This document shows positions 20,908 to 28,174 of a stretch of DNA of 64,000 nt, piece after piece. The first letter of the stretch is position 1. Each line of letters starts with the position of its first letter. Source of the DNA: Paraglaciecola algarum (lineage in GTDB: Bacteria; Pseudomonadota; Gammaproteobacteria; Enterobacterales; Alteromonadaceae). The stretch lies in contig NZ_JAKGAS010000008.1 of assembly GCF_021532655.1 (NCBI RefSeq), positions 1 through 64,000 on the forward strand. Reading direction: 5' to 3'. Made by a program: the position numbers and the translations under genes. Below the pieces are notes generated by a model, which saw only the letters and a list, made by a program, of their open reading frames with translations, made no database searches and was not told the DNA's origin.

Positions 20908-21599
20908 GCTGCACTCAAATACTGATAACCCGCACCACGTAAGGTTTTTATTTTTTCCTCAGGACTATGAGCGGCTAATTTTTTACGCAAATTACTCACA
21001 TGCATGTCAATACTGCGATCAAATGCCGCGAGTTTTCTACCCAATACTTTTTCACTAATATCCTGTTTACTCACTAACTTACCTTGGTTAATCATTAATA
21101 ACTGCAAAATAGCAAACTCTGTCCCAGTTAACTCTAATAATTGCCCACCGCAATGCACTTGCTGAGTAGAAGGAGATAATTCTACATCACCCAACTTCAA
21201 ATTTTGTTGCGCACTGTTACTAGGCAACATTGCCATACGACGCACTAAGGCTTTAATGCGAGCAGATAACTCTCTGTGGTTAAAAGGCTTAGCCAAATAA
21301 TCATCAGCGCCAATCTCTAAACCCAATATTTTATCATAGTCATCACCCTTGGCCGTCAACATTAAAACAGGGGTCAGATGGCTGGCACGCAATTTTTTTA
21401 ATACCTCAAAACCATCCAATTTAGGTAACATCACATCAAGTAGAATTAAATCATAATGGGTATTAGATGTAGCTTTAGCTAAGCCCATTTCGCCATCGTT
21501 GGCAATATCGATAGTGTAACCTTGCGGCTTCAAATATTGTGAAAGTAGTTGGGTAAACTCGTCATCGTCGTCAATTAATAGTAGGTGTTTGTCAGTCAT
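20895..21599 (-). CDS. cpxR: Response regulator, OmpR/CpxR-type
   Basis: The 234-residue product has a receiver domain with acidic pocket DDDD (10-13), phosphoacceptor Asp55 (LILLDVMLP), Lys104 (YLAKPF), and a C-terminal winged-helix domain with LSPSTQQVHCGGQLLELTGTE and DRSIDMHVSNLRKKL. It is co-transcribed with the kinase (overlap 13 bp) and divergent from the Spy/CpxP-like gene, whose upstream region has a GTAAA-repeat site for CpxR-type regulators. Confidence 0.9.
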   Translation of the reverse strand: MTDKHLLLIDDDDEFTQLLSQYLKPQGYTIDIANDGEMGLAKATSNTHYDLILLDVMLPKLDGFEVLKKLRASHLTPVLMLTAKGDDYDKILGLEIGADDYLAKPFNHRELSARIKALVRRMAMLPSNSAQQNLKLGDVELSPSTQQVHCGGQLLELTGTEFAILQLLMINQGKLVSKQDISEKVLGRKLAAFDRSIDMHVSNLRKKLAAHSPEEKIKTLRGAGYQYLSAACLS

Positions 21600-21648
21600 A
21601 TTTATATCTCATAGCAAGAATATCAGCACTATAACGCAAGCCTAGCAG

Positions 21649-21678
21649 GTAAACGATTTGTCTTTACACAAGCTTTAC
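21649..21678. promoter_or_regulatory. Candidate CpxR box(es) between cpxR and the Spy/CpxP gene
   Basis: TTTAC (21663-21667), six bases, TTTAC (21674-21678) reads on the minus strand as GTAAA-N6-GTAAA, within the CpxR consensus GTAAA-N(4-8)-GTAAA. A further GTAAA on the plus strand starts at 21649. Just downstream, TCTTTGCGTT is repeated in tandem (21683-21692 and 21693-21702). This suits autoregulation of cpxRA and control of the divergent gene. Confidence 0.55.
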
Positions 21679-21772
21679 AATGTCTTTGCGTTTCTTTGCG
21701 TTGTGTTAGCTAAACTCTTTCCCATGCTCATGAATATTAATGAGTTACCCTAACTAACTAAAGGACAATATT

Positions 21773-22645
21773 ATGTTTAATCCTAAAATGTTCAAACTAA
21801 AAACAATCGTTACCCCAATAGCAATCTGTTTATCATTAGCCTTATCTAGCCAAGTAATGGCGAAACCAAAAGGTGGTCATGAAGGAGCTCATAAAGGGCA
21901 TAGCATGATGAAGCTATTATCAAAATTATCCCTTACTGATACGCAGAAACAAGATATTCGCCAAATAATGAAACAAAGCCGTGAAGACAGACAAGCTTCA
22001 GCTCCAAGCTTTGCTCCAGTAAGACAAGACTTATCAGCTTTAATCCAAACTACAGATTGGGATCAAGCAGCTGTCGAAGCCGCCTTCTCTCAAAACCAAG
22101 AGCAAATGGCTCAAGCTAGTTTAAAACGCGCTGAAAATAAACACGCTGTTTTGAATTTATTAACTGAAGAGCAAAAAGACAAATTAGCCACCATAGCCAA
22201 CAAGATGAAAGATCGGGCCGCTGAAGGAGACCGTAAAGGTAAGCGTAAAGGAAAAGCCAAGGGCAAACAAAGAGGTGAAAGAGGTAACATACTAGCATTT
22301 ACCGACGAGCAAAAGGCTGAATTAAAAAGTATTAGAACCGAAAGCAAAGCCAGTGCAGCTGAGTTACACGAAAAACTAAAAGCTTTTAAACAAGCCGAGC
22401 GTGAACTAGTTAAAAGCGCAGAGTTTAACGCTGAAGCATGGTTAGCTTTATCTAATGAATATAAGGGCGACTTTTTAGCCATGGCGGTACTAAAAGCTAA
22501 AAGCAAACACGATATGTGGAATGTTATGACTCCAGAGCAACAAGCACAAATGCTTGCCGCTAAAGAAAACCATAAAGGTGGCAAAAAAAGCATGAAAGGC
22601 CACAAGGGAATGAAAGGTAAAAAACATCAATTACAAGAGTCGTAA
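21773..22645 (+). CDS. Spy/CpxP-family periplasmic protein with two tandem domains
   Basis: Spy and CpxP are cradle-like periplasmic proteins; CpxP restrains CpxA and Spy is a chaperone. This 290-residue product has a signal peptide (about 1-30, ending VMA-KP) and four LTxxQ-type motifs: LTDTQ 54-58, LTEEQ 130-134, FTDEQ 176-180 and MTPEQ 252-256. The spacing within each pair is 76 residues, so the Spy domain appears duplicated. A basic linker (RKGKRKGKAKGKQRGER, about 154-170) separates them and the C-terminus is rich in Lys, His and Gly. Usual family members are about half this length. Confidence 0.85.
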   Translation: MFNPKMFKLKTIVTPIAICLSLALSSQVMAKPKGGHEGAHKGHSMMKLLSKLSLTDTQKQDIRQIMKQSREDRQASAPSFAPVRQDLSALIQTTDWDQAAVEAAFSQNQEQMAQASLKRAENKHAVLNLLTEEQKDKLATIANKMKDRAAEGDRKGKRKGKAKGKQRGERGNILAFTDEQKAELKSIRTESKASAAELHEKLKAFKQAERELVKSAEFNAEAWLALSNEYKGDFLAMAVLKAKSKHDMWNVMTPEQQAQMLAAKENHKGGKKSMKGHKGMKGKKHQLQES

Positions 22646-22675
22646 TCGAATACCTTTTACTTGACCAAACATAAA

Positions 22676-22704
22676 AACGCCACATTACTCTAGTGGCGTT
22701 TTTT
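22676..22704 (+). terminator. Rho-independent terminator of the Spy/CpxP gene
   Basis: AACGCCAC (22676-22683), loop of nine, GTGGCGTT (22693-22700), followed by a T-run. It lies 30 bp after the stop codon. Confidence 0.85.
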
Positions 22705-22804
22705 TATGCCTTGAATTAACGCCTGCCGTCATAAATAATCATCTAGAGTTTTACGCTACTTCAGCAACCCGCTGGTAAAATTCAAAGACTAATCGAGGAT
22801 CCCC

Positions 22805-24673
22805 ATGAAAAAGACGCTCAGCATAATCACACTAATATTATTAAGTGCCTGCGGCCAGGCAAATAAAGAAAACATTTCTAAGACTCAGAACTCTGTAGCT
22901 GACGCAAGCCAAACAAAAGTTGAGCCTGAAAGTGAACGACTCAATCAATGGCTTGATATAAAGTACGAAGAAGAACTCATGTTATCTCCTATGAAACTCA
23001 CTAGACTGGGTCGTAAAGAAAGATATGACGAATTTAATGATTATAGTGAAGCCGAAGTAGACCAAAAATTAAAGTGGCAAGCCGATAGTGTGGCCGAATT
23101 AAAACGCTCATTTAACTACGACTTGTTATCTGAAGATGCAAAAATTTCCTATGATTTATGGGTATACCAATACGAAGCAGCAAAAGCATTAATACCGTTT
23201 CGCACCAACAAGTACATTCTGACCCAAATGATGGGCAATCATACCTCCCTACCTAATTCTGTGATTAACTATCATAAAGTAGATGAACTGTCAGATATGC
23301 AGGCTTATATAAAAAGAATAGATGGATTATCTACTGCGATCAGTAATTTATTAGAACGAGCAAAACTTAATGCTAAACAGGGTACACGCCCCCCCTACTT
23401 CGCTTACGACAGCATTATTGAACAATCCAGTAACCTTATAAAGGGACGGCCATTTGATCAGAGCGAACTAGATTCACCAATGTTCGCAGATGCAAAAAGC
23501 AAAATAAAAATTTTATTAGATAACAACAAAATCAATACACAACAAGTAACAAACTTAGAAGCAGAAGTCACACTAGCCTTAACCAGCCAATTTCAAACTG
23601 CCTATAAAGACTTAATAAGTTGGTTTATTCTAGATAAAAGTAACGTATCCGATGAAGCTAAAGGAGCAGGCGCACTGCCAAACGGAGAGGCTTTCTACAA
23701 TGCCAAGCTACAAAACTACACCACTACTAATCTAACAGCAGATGAAATTCATCAAACTGGCTTAAAGGAAGTGGCTCGAATCTTAGGCCTAATGAAAGAA
23801 ATTAAATCATCAGTGAAATTTACAGGTAGCCTACAAGAATTTTTTGCTTATATAAAAAGTGATGTTAATAACCAACAGTTTTATTACCCGAATACTGACG
23901 AAGGTCGTCAAGGGTATATTGATGATTCAACTGCCTACTTAGATTATATTCACAAAAAATTGCCTGAGTATTTTGGGCTCTTACCTAAAGCCAATTTAGT
24001 AGTAAAACGTGTTGAAGCTTTTCGTGAACAAGCTGGCGCGCCACAGCATTATTCAAAAGGAACCCCAGACGGCTCTCGTGATGGCGTTTATTACGCTCAT
24101 TTATTAGATATGAGCGCTATGCCTAAAAATGAAATGGAAGCCATCGCATATCATGAAGGTAACCCAGGCCATCATATGCAGATATCTATAGCCCAGGAAC
24201 TTGAAGGTGTCCCCAATTTTCGTACTCAATTGAGTTTCACTAGCTATGTAGAGGGCTGGGCTTTATATTCAGAATTGCTAGCCCAAGAAATGGGCGCTTA
24301 TAGTTCACCTTATTCAAGGTTTGGTCGTCTGGTTAGCGAAATGTGGCGAGCAATTAGATTGGTAGTGGATACAGGCATTCATTCTAAAAGCTGGACAGAG
24401 CAACAAGCGATTGATTATTTTAGGCAAAACTCCCCAATCTCTGAAGGTGCAATATTAGCAGAGGTTAGACGTTACTTCGTATTGCCTGGTCAAGCGACAT
24501 CTTACAAAATTGGCATGATTAAAATACTAGAATTAAGAGAAAAGGCTAAGTTAGCCTTAGGTGATAAATTTGATATCAAAGGTTTTCACGATACGATTTT
24601 AGGCGGTGGTTCTGTTCCACTCAGTATACTAGAACGCATAGTTGATAATTGGATAGCTAAAACTAAGGGATGA
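22805..24673 (+). CDS. DUF885 family lipoprotein, putative metallopeptidase
   Basis: The 622-residue product has a lipobox (LLSAC, Cys16) and the DUF885 signature HEGNPGHHMQ (450-459), in which the histidines and glutamate are thought to bind metal. Other conserved parts are PDGSRDGVYY, SYVEGWALY and VVDTGIHSKSWT. Members are probably periplasmic or outer-membrane-bound metallopeptidases, but the substrate is not known. It is a single gene with GGATCCCC before the start. Confidence 0.85.
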   Translation: MKKTLSIITLILLSACGQANKENISKTQNSVADASQTKVEPESERLNQWLDIKYEEELMLSPMKLTRLGRKERYDEFNDYSEAEVDQKLKWQADSVAELKRSFNYDLLSEDAKISYDLWVYQYEAAKALIPFRTNKYILTQMMGNHTSLPNSVINYHKVDELSDMQAYIKRIDGLSTAISNLLERAKLNAKQGTRPPYFAYDSIIEQSSNLIKGRPFDQSELDSPMFADAKSKIKILLDNNKINTQQVTNLEAEVTLALTSQFQTAYKDLISWFILDKSNVSDEAKGAGALPNGEAFYNAKLQNYTTTNLTADEIHQTGLKEVARILGLMKEIKSSVKFTGSLQEFFAYIKSDVNNQQFYYPNTDEGRQGYIDDSTAYLDYIHKKLPEYFGLLPKANLVVKRVEAFREQAGAPQHYSKGTPDGSRDGVYYAHLLDMSAMPKNEMEAIAYHEGNPGHHMQISIAQELEGVPNFRTQLSFTSYVEGWALYSELLAQEMGAYSSPYSRFGRLVSEMWRAIRLVVDTGIHSKSWTEQQAIDYFRQNSPISEGAILAEVRRYFVLPGQATSYKIGMIKILELREKAKLALGDKFDIKGFHDTILGGGSVPLSILERIVDNWIAKTKG

Positions 24674-24726
24674 TATTTGTTATATCACTAGAATTATGAC
24701 TGTGAGATGGAGCATTCATTTTGTTT

Positions 24727-24743
24727 ACCGCAATCTCGGCGGT
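24727..24743. repeat. Small hairpin, REP-like
   Basis: ACCGC (24727-24731) and GCGGT (24739-24743) form a short stem; read on the minus strand the segment starts GTAGGAGCTACCGCCGAG, the style of REP elements. A related GGGAGCGGC segment lies at about 25830. The rest of the 271 bp after the DUF885 gene shows nothing else. Confidence 0.3.
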
Positions 24744-24944
24744 AGCTCCTACATTACACTGCCTTCCACCTAAAACCTCCCCCCTATTGTGAAGCGCAAA
24801 AAGGGTGAGGTAAATTAACCACTCTTTATAGTTATGGCTGTCTTGTTTAGTTTCCTAAGAAAAAGCACAAAAAGAAGAAATAATTAAACTTACCCGATAT
24901 CAATATCAAACCATGTTTCCATAGGTAACTGCCTTAAACAAACT

Positions 24945-25682
24945 TTAATATTTAATACAAGATTCCATTAATTTTTGCCCTAGCCAAGTTACTTCCCACG
25001 TTGAAAACCCAACCCTTTGAAAATAAGTAATTAAACCGATAAAAGAAAGGCCACCAAATACCATCATTAATGTAATTCTGATTGGCGAGATATCGAGTGT
25101 ACTTGTTATTGCAATGGTCGCTGTTACCACAACAAAATATCCAATGAAATAGTTAATTGAATCCCTGTAACTTGGAGTTAATAGGTTTTTACTTTCAAGA
25201 CTCTTAATGATGTAGTTATTCAGCTCTAACGTACCAGTATTAAAATATTTTTGACTTTTTCTTTCTATTAGAAATTTCGCTTCCGCCGGAGTTAATGATT
25301 TTAAAGCCACGAGTAGTTCCCGCGTATGTGAATAGCCTAAAGCAGATTCTTGTAAAATGCCTTGCCAAATCTGACTAAGCTCTTCATTTTCAATATCAAC
25401 ATCTTGAGCTCCTTCAACCCATTCCTCAAAAAAAGACAATTGCTCTATAGTTCTTTCTTTAACATTATTTTCAGATTCGTAAGCTACCAAACTTTTACTG
25501 ACTGACTCAAGATGAGTTTTAAGGTTTTTTTCTCTTTTATTTTTTTTCCATTTCTCAACGTTATCTTTTACAAATTCTTTTAGCTCAGAACCTAAATATT
25601 CTGTAGTTGGATTCAGCATTGAAGTTAACGTCGGAGTTAGACTAATCGACTTCGAATTTGAATCTTTTTTTTCTTCTGCCAT
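24945..25682 (-). CDS. Membrane protein of unknown function, DUF2806/Abi-alpha-like region
   Basis: The ATG at 25682 is chosen because AGGGATAG lies 8 bases upstream; a frame open ten codons earlier has no ribosome-binding sequence. The 245-residue product has a Lys-rich, probably coiled N-terminal half, a middle segment (ELSQIWQGILQESALG, then LVALKSLTPAEAKFL) that resembles DUF2806 or Abi-alpha (DUF4393) proteins, and two membrane helices (about 177-195 and 201-221). Some relatives are linked to phage resistance, but there is no defence context here. The family call is tentative. Confidence 0.5.
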   Translation of the reverse strand: MAEEKKDSNSKSISLTPTLTSMLNPTTEYLGSELKEFVKDNVEKWKKNKREKNLKTHLESVSKSLVAYESENNVKERTIEQLSFFEEWVEGAQDVDIENEELSQIWQGILQESALGYSHTRELLVALKSLTPAEAKFLIERKSQKYFNTGTLELNNYIIKSLESKNLLTPSYRDSINYFIGYFVVVTATIAITSTLDISPIRITLMMVFGGLSFIGLITYFQRVGFSTWEVTWLGQKLMESCIKY

Positions 25683-26144
25683 TACACTATCCCTGCATTT
25701 TTTGATTGACATATTTCAATGTATAGATGTTATCTACAATTCTCTAGTAGATCCAAATTTATTGTCCTGCTGAAAAGTGATCTTTGAAATCCTACTTTTA
25801 CTTTATGGCAAGGCAATCTTTTATAGCTGGGAGCGGCTTATTGCCGTTTCGACGTTAAAGGCAATAATTTGATGGATTTGGAATTTGTCTGGAGCGCGGC
25901 CTCTTTCTGGTAACTCTTTCTTGGCTGTTGAAGAAAGAGTTACTGGTGCGGCAGGGACGCCGTATCAAAAACGTCAGGATGACGGTGAACGAAGTGAATG
26001 CTCATTGTGTGCGAAGTACATGCCTTGTGAGCGAAGCTCATAAAGTGGCGCAGCCATAACGTAAGCGAAGCGCATGCTTGGTGTGCGCAGCACATAAGTG
26101 AACGCAGTGAATAATCTAAGTTCGCACCGTTAGATTACTCACTC
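25683..26144. other. Noncoding region rich in hairpins between two minus-strand genes
   Basis: These 462 bases have no convincing coding frame. The part to about 25800 is AT-rich and holds the promoter of the membrane protein. From about 25825 there is a REP-like GGGAGCGGCTTATTGCCG, and from 25909 a dense run of inverted repeats, detailed separately. It lies 3' to the methylglyoxal synthase gene and could be part of its transcript. Confidence 0.7.
25909..26137. repeat. Array of mini-hairpins with flanking stem-loops
   Basis: Order: a 13-bp stem (25910-25922 with 25931-25943); a GC-rich hairpin near 25949-25963; CGTC/GACG (25972-25975 and 25981-25984); seven units with core [A/G]CG[A/C]AG[T/C] at 25989, 26011, 26031, 26048, 26065, 26085 and 26102 (spacing 22, 20, 17, 17, 20, 17); and an 8-bp stem TAATCTAA/TTAGATTA (26112-26119, 26130-26137). 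Units 3, 4 and 6 have perfect arms, such as TGAGC-GAA-GCTCA and TGTGC-GCA-GCACA. GCGAAGC is known as a very stable DNA mini-hairpin. Confidence 0.75.
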
Positions 26145-26552
26145 TTACAGATCCGGAATATCCCTTTGATAATCATCACCAATAAACAGTGGTGATGTGA
26201 CTATCATATCTGCGGTTGAAGTGGTGCAAGCTACGGGTAAATTCCAAACAGAGCATAATCTTAGTAACGCTTTTACATCTGGGTCATGTGGCGCGGGATT
26301 GAGGGGATCCCAAAAAAAGATTAAACAATCTAGCTTTTGCTCAGCGATTAATGCACCGATTTGTTGATCGCCACCTAGTGGGCCACTTTTAAATCTATGA
26401 ATATCTAAATTTAATTCTTTTTGTAACAAACCGCCGGTAGTGCCTGTTGCCACTAATTTGTGTTTACAGAGTTCTGCTTTATGAGACAAAGCCCACTTTA
26501 TTAAATCTGGTTTTTTATGATCGTGGGCAACTAAAGCAATAGTTTTCTGCAT
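26145..26552 (-). CDS. mgsA: Methylglyoxal synthase
   Basis: MgsA converts dihydroxyacetone phosphate to methylglyoxal, a bypass that relieves phosphate-limited glycolysis. From ATG 26552 the product has 135 residues starting MQKTIALVAHDHKK, with GTTGG, SGPLGGDQQIGALI, FFWDPLNPAPHDPDVKALLR and ACTTSTADMIVTSP, all family motifs. The frame is open upstream, and an ATG at 26636 with AGGGAGATA before it would add 28 hydrophobic residues. It lies after argE on the same strand, an unusual neighbour. Confidence 0.9.
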   Translation of the reverse strand: MQKTIALVAHDHKKPDLIKWALSHKAELCKHKLVATGTTGGLLQKELNLDIHRFKSGPLGGDQQIGALIAEQKLDCLIFFWDPLNPAPHDPDVKALLRLCSVWNLPVACTTSTADMIVTSPLFIGDDYQRDIPDL

Positions 26553-26680
26553 GGGTTTTAGACCTAATAATAAAAATTGGCTAGATAATAACAAGCCAGC
26601 ACACAAAATAAAGGTATTTAGACTAGCGCCTTTCATTATCTCCCTACAAATGTGCAACCTATAGGAATTACTCCCACCAA

Positions 26681-27826
26681 TTAAAAACACACCTTGCTGA
26701 TCATTTGTTGCAACAAAGTCACAGTTGGATTGACATAATCAAGTGATATAAATTCATCTGGCTGATGAGCTTGGTCGATACTACCAGGGCCTAGTACTAT
26801 GGTGTCGCAGCCTAGCTGATTGATAAACGGCGCCTCAGTTGCATAGTTAGCACTTGCATACTTATTACCAGTTAGTTTTTCTGCCAAAGCTAAGATATTT
26901 TGTTCATCTTTACACTCAAAAGCAGGAACTGATGGATACATTAAATCTAAACTCAAACGATTAGGGTATTTGGCATATACAGGGGCTAAAGCTTCCTCAA
27001 TCTGAGCTAACACTTCATTGTCTGTCATGCCAGGAATGGCCCGTAAATCAAAATTTAACTGGCAATGGCCACAAATACGGTTTTCACCATCACCGCCATG
27101 AATATGCCCCAAATTCATAGTGGCATGGGGCACACTAAATGCAGGGTCTAGATATTTAGTTTTTAATTTTGTTTGCAAATCCATTAATTGCCCAATAGCT
27201 TGGTACATAATCTCAATAGCATTTACCCCTTTATCGGGATCACTCGAGTGGCCTGCTTGTCCTTGAATATTTAAACTTTGGGCTAAATGTCCTTTATGTT
27301 TGTAAATCGGTACGAGTTCAGTGGGCTCACCAATAATAGCCATATCGGGTTTAATCAATTGTTGTTTGGCAAAAAACCTAGCCCCAGCCATAGATGTTTC
27401 TTCGTCTGCAGTGGCCAAAATGTACAAAGGTTTTTGTAATTTGTTTAATGGGATGGTTTTTATTGCTTCTAGAATAAAAGCAAAAAAACCTTTCATGTCA
27501 CAGCTACCTAAACCAAATATTTTTCCATCTTGTTGTTTTAAACTAAAGGGATCTGACTGCCAACGACCTTCATCATACGGCACAGTGTCTGAGTGACCGC
27601 TCAATAATAAACCACCTTCGCCACTGCCAATTTTCGCCAGCATATTAAACTTGTTACGCGTGTTAGGCACTTTTTGAATAGTTATTGTAAAACCATGATC
27701 GGCAAATAAACCCGATAACAATTCAATTAAGGGTTTATTTGAAAGATCTATTTTCGCGTCGGATGCACTAACAGACGGGATCTTTATGATAGATTGATAG
27801 AGTTCTATAAAAGATAAATTTGGCAT
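26681..27826 (-). CDS. argE: Acetylornithine deacetylase
   Basis: ArgE hydrolyses N-acetylornithine to ornithine. The 381-residue M20-family product has metal-site motifs GHSDTVPYDEG and TADEETSMAGA, GHKGHLAQS and PDEFI near the end. The ATG at 27826 (MPNLSFIELYQ) is preferred, with AAGG upstream; the frame is open to a TTG three codons earlier. It is divergent from argCBFGHA, so both sides probably answer to ArgR from the shared 348-bp region. Confidence 0.94.
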   Translation of the reverse strand: MPNLSFIELYQSIIKIPSVSASDAKIDLSNKPLIELLSGLFADHGFTITIQKVPNTRNKFNMLAKIGSGEGGLLLSGHSDTVPYDEGRWQSDPFSLKQQDGKIFGLGSCDMKGFFAFILEAIKTIPLNKLQKPLYILATADEETSMAGARFFAKQQLIKPDMAIIGEPTELVPIYKHKGHLAQSLNIQGQAGHSSDPDKGVNAIEIMYQAIGQLMDLQTKLKTKYLDPAFSVPHATMNLGHIHGGDGENRICGHCQLNFDLRAIPGMTDNEVLAQIEEALAPVYAKYPNRLSLDLMYPSVPAFECKDEQNILALAEKLTGNKYASANYATEAPFINQLGCDTIVLGPGSIDQAHQPDEFISLDYVNPTVTLLQQMISKVCF

Positions 27827-27858
27827 AACCTTCAACTTAAATATTTATTCACTTTAAT

Positions 27859-27872
27859 TGCATAAGTATACA
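27859..27872. promoter_or_regulatory. Candidate ARG box 1
   Basis: TGCATAAGTATACA matches the E. coli half-palindromic ARG box TGAATWWWWATTCA at 11 of 14 positions. It lies about 33 bp upstream of argE. Confidence 0.5.
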
Positions 27873-27911
27873 GTTCGTGACATACTTTAAAAAAATGTGG
27901 AGCAGCTATTT

Positions 27912-27925
27912 AGAAACTGTATTCA
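27912..27925. promoter_or_regulatory. Candidate ARG box 2
   Basis: AGAAACTGTATTCA keeps the right half ATTCA and matches the consensus at 10 of 14 positions. The centre is 53 bp from box 1, more than the spacing in E. coli operators, so it is weaker evidence. Confidence 0.3.
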
Positions 27926-28024
27926 TTCTAGTAGGCTAACACTAATACAATTTAACTTATTTTGGCTATTAAACGTATATGTACATTTTGATTTCAAGAA
28001 TTTTAACAGTTTACAGTTCCCTGC

Positions 28025-28120
28025 CTAGCTTCGCCAACAGCTTGTATCGACGATAAGTCGAGGTTGCGCGTCTAGCCCACTCTTTGCCTTAAATGTTATA
28101 TTTCGGCAAAGAGTGTTTTT
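28025..28120 (+). ncRNA. Structured leader with terminator upstream of argC
   Basis: Nested stems are visible: CTAG (28025-28028) with CTAG (28072-28075); CGCCAAC (28032-28038) with GTTGCG (28063-28068); TCGAC (28047-28051) with GTCGA (28057-28061). A 10-bp terminator stem follows, ACTCTTTGCC (28079-28088) with GGCAAAGAGT (28105-28114), then GTTTTTTC. It lies 55 bp before argC in the sense direction. It may be an attenuator or the end of a small RNA. No known family is recognised. Confidence 0.5.
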
Positions 28121-28174
28121 TCTTCCTTTTCTATTTTGAACAGATTGCTTTTAAAAGCTTATTGAGAATTTCTT

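Larger units (their letters stand above)
27827..28174. promoter_or_regulatory. argE-argC divergent control region
   Basis: These 348 noncoding bases separate argE from argC. They contain two candidate ARG boxes near the argE side and a structured segment ending in a terminator before argC. The start of argC has no strong Shine-Dalgarno sequence (TGAGAATTTCTT before ATG). Promoters could not be placed with confidence. Confidence 0.6.

Noticed and set aside
22111..22605. Minus-strand frame opposite the Spy/CpxP gene
   Set aside because: It is a complement artefact of the Ala/Lys-rich coding strand, with Cys/Ser/Leu-rich low-complexity sequence.
25985..26114. CRISPR array
   Set aside because: The units are short, palindromic and variable with almost no spacer; they lack identical 24-40 bp repeats and cas genes.
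24945..26690. A defence island or toxin-antitoxin system near the repeats
   Set aside because: Only one weakly matching gene is present; mgsA is metabolic, and no nuclease, toxin or antitoxin motif was seen.
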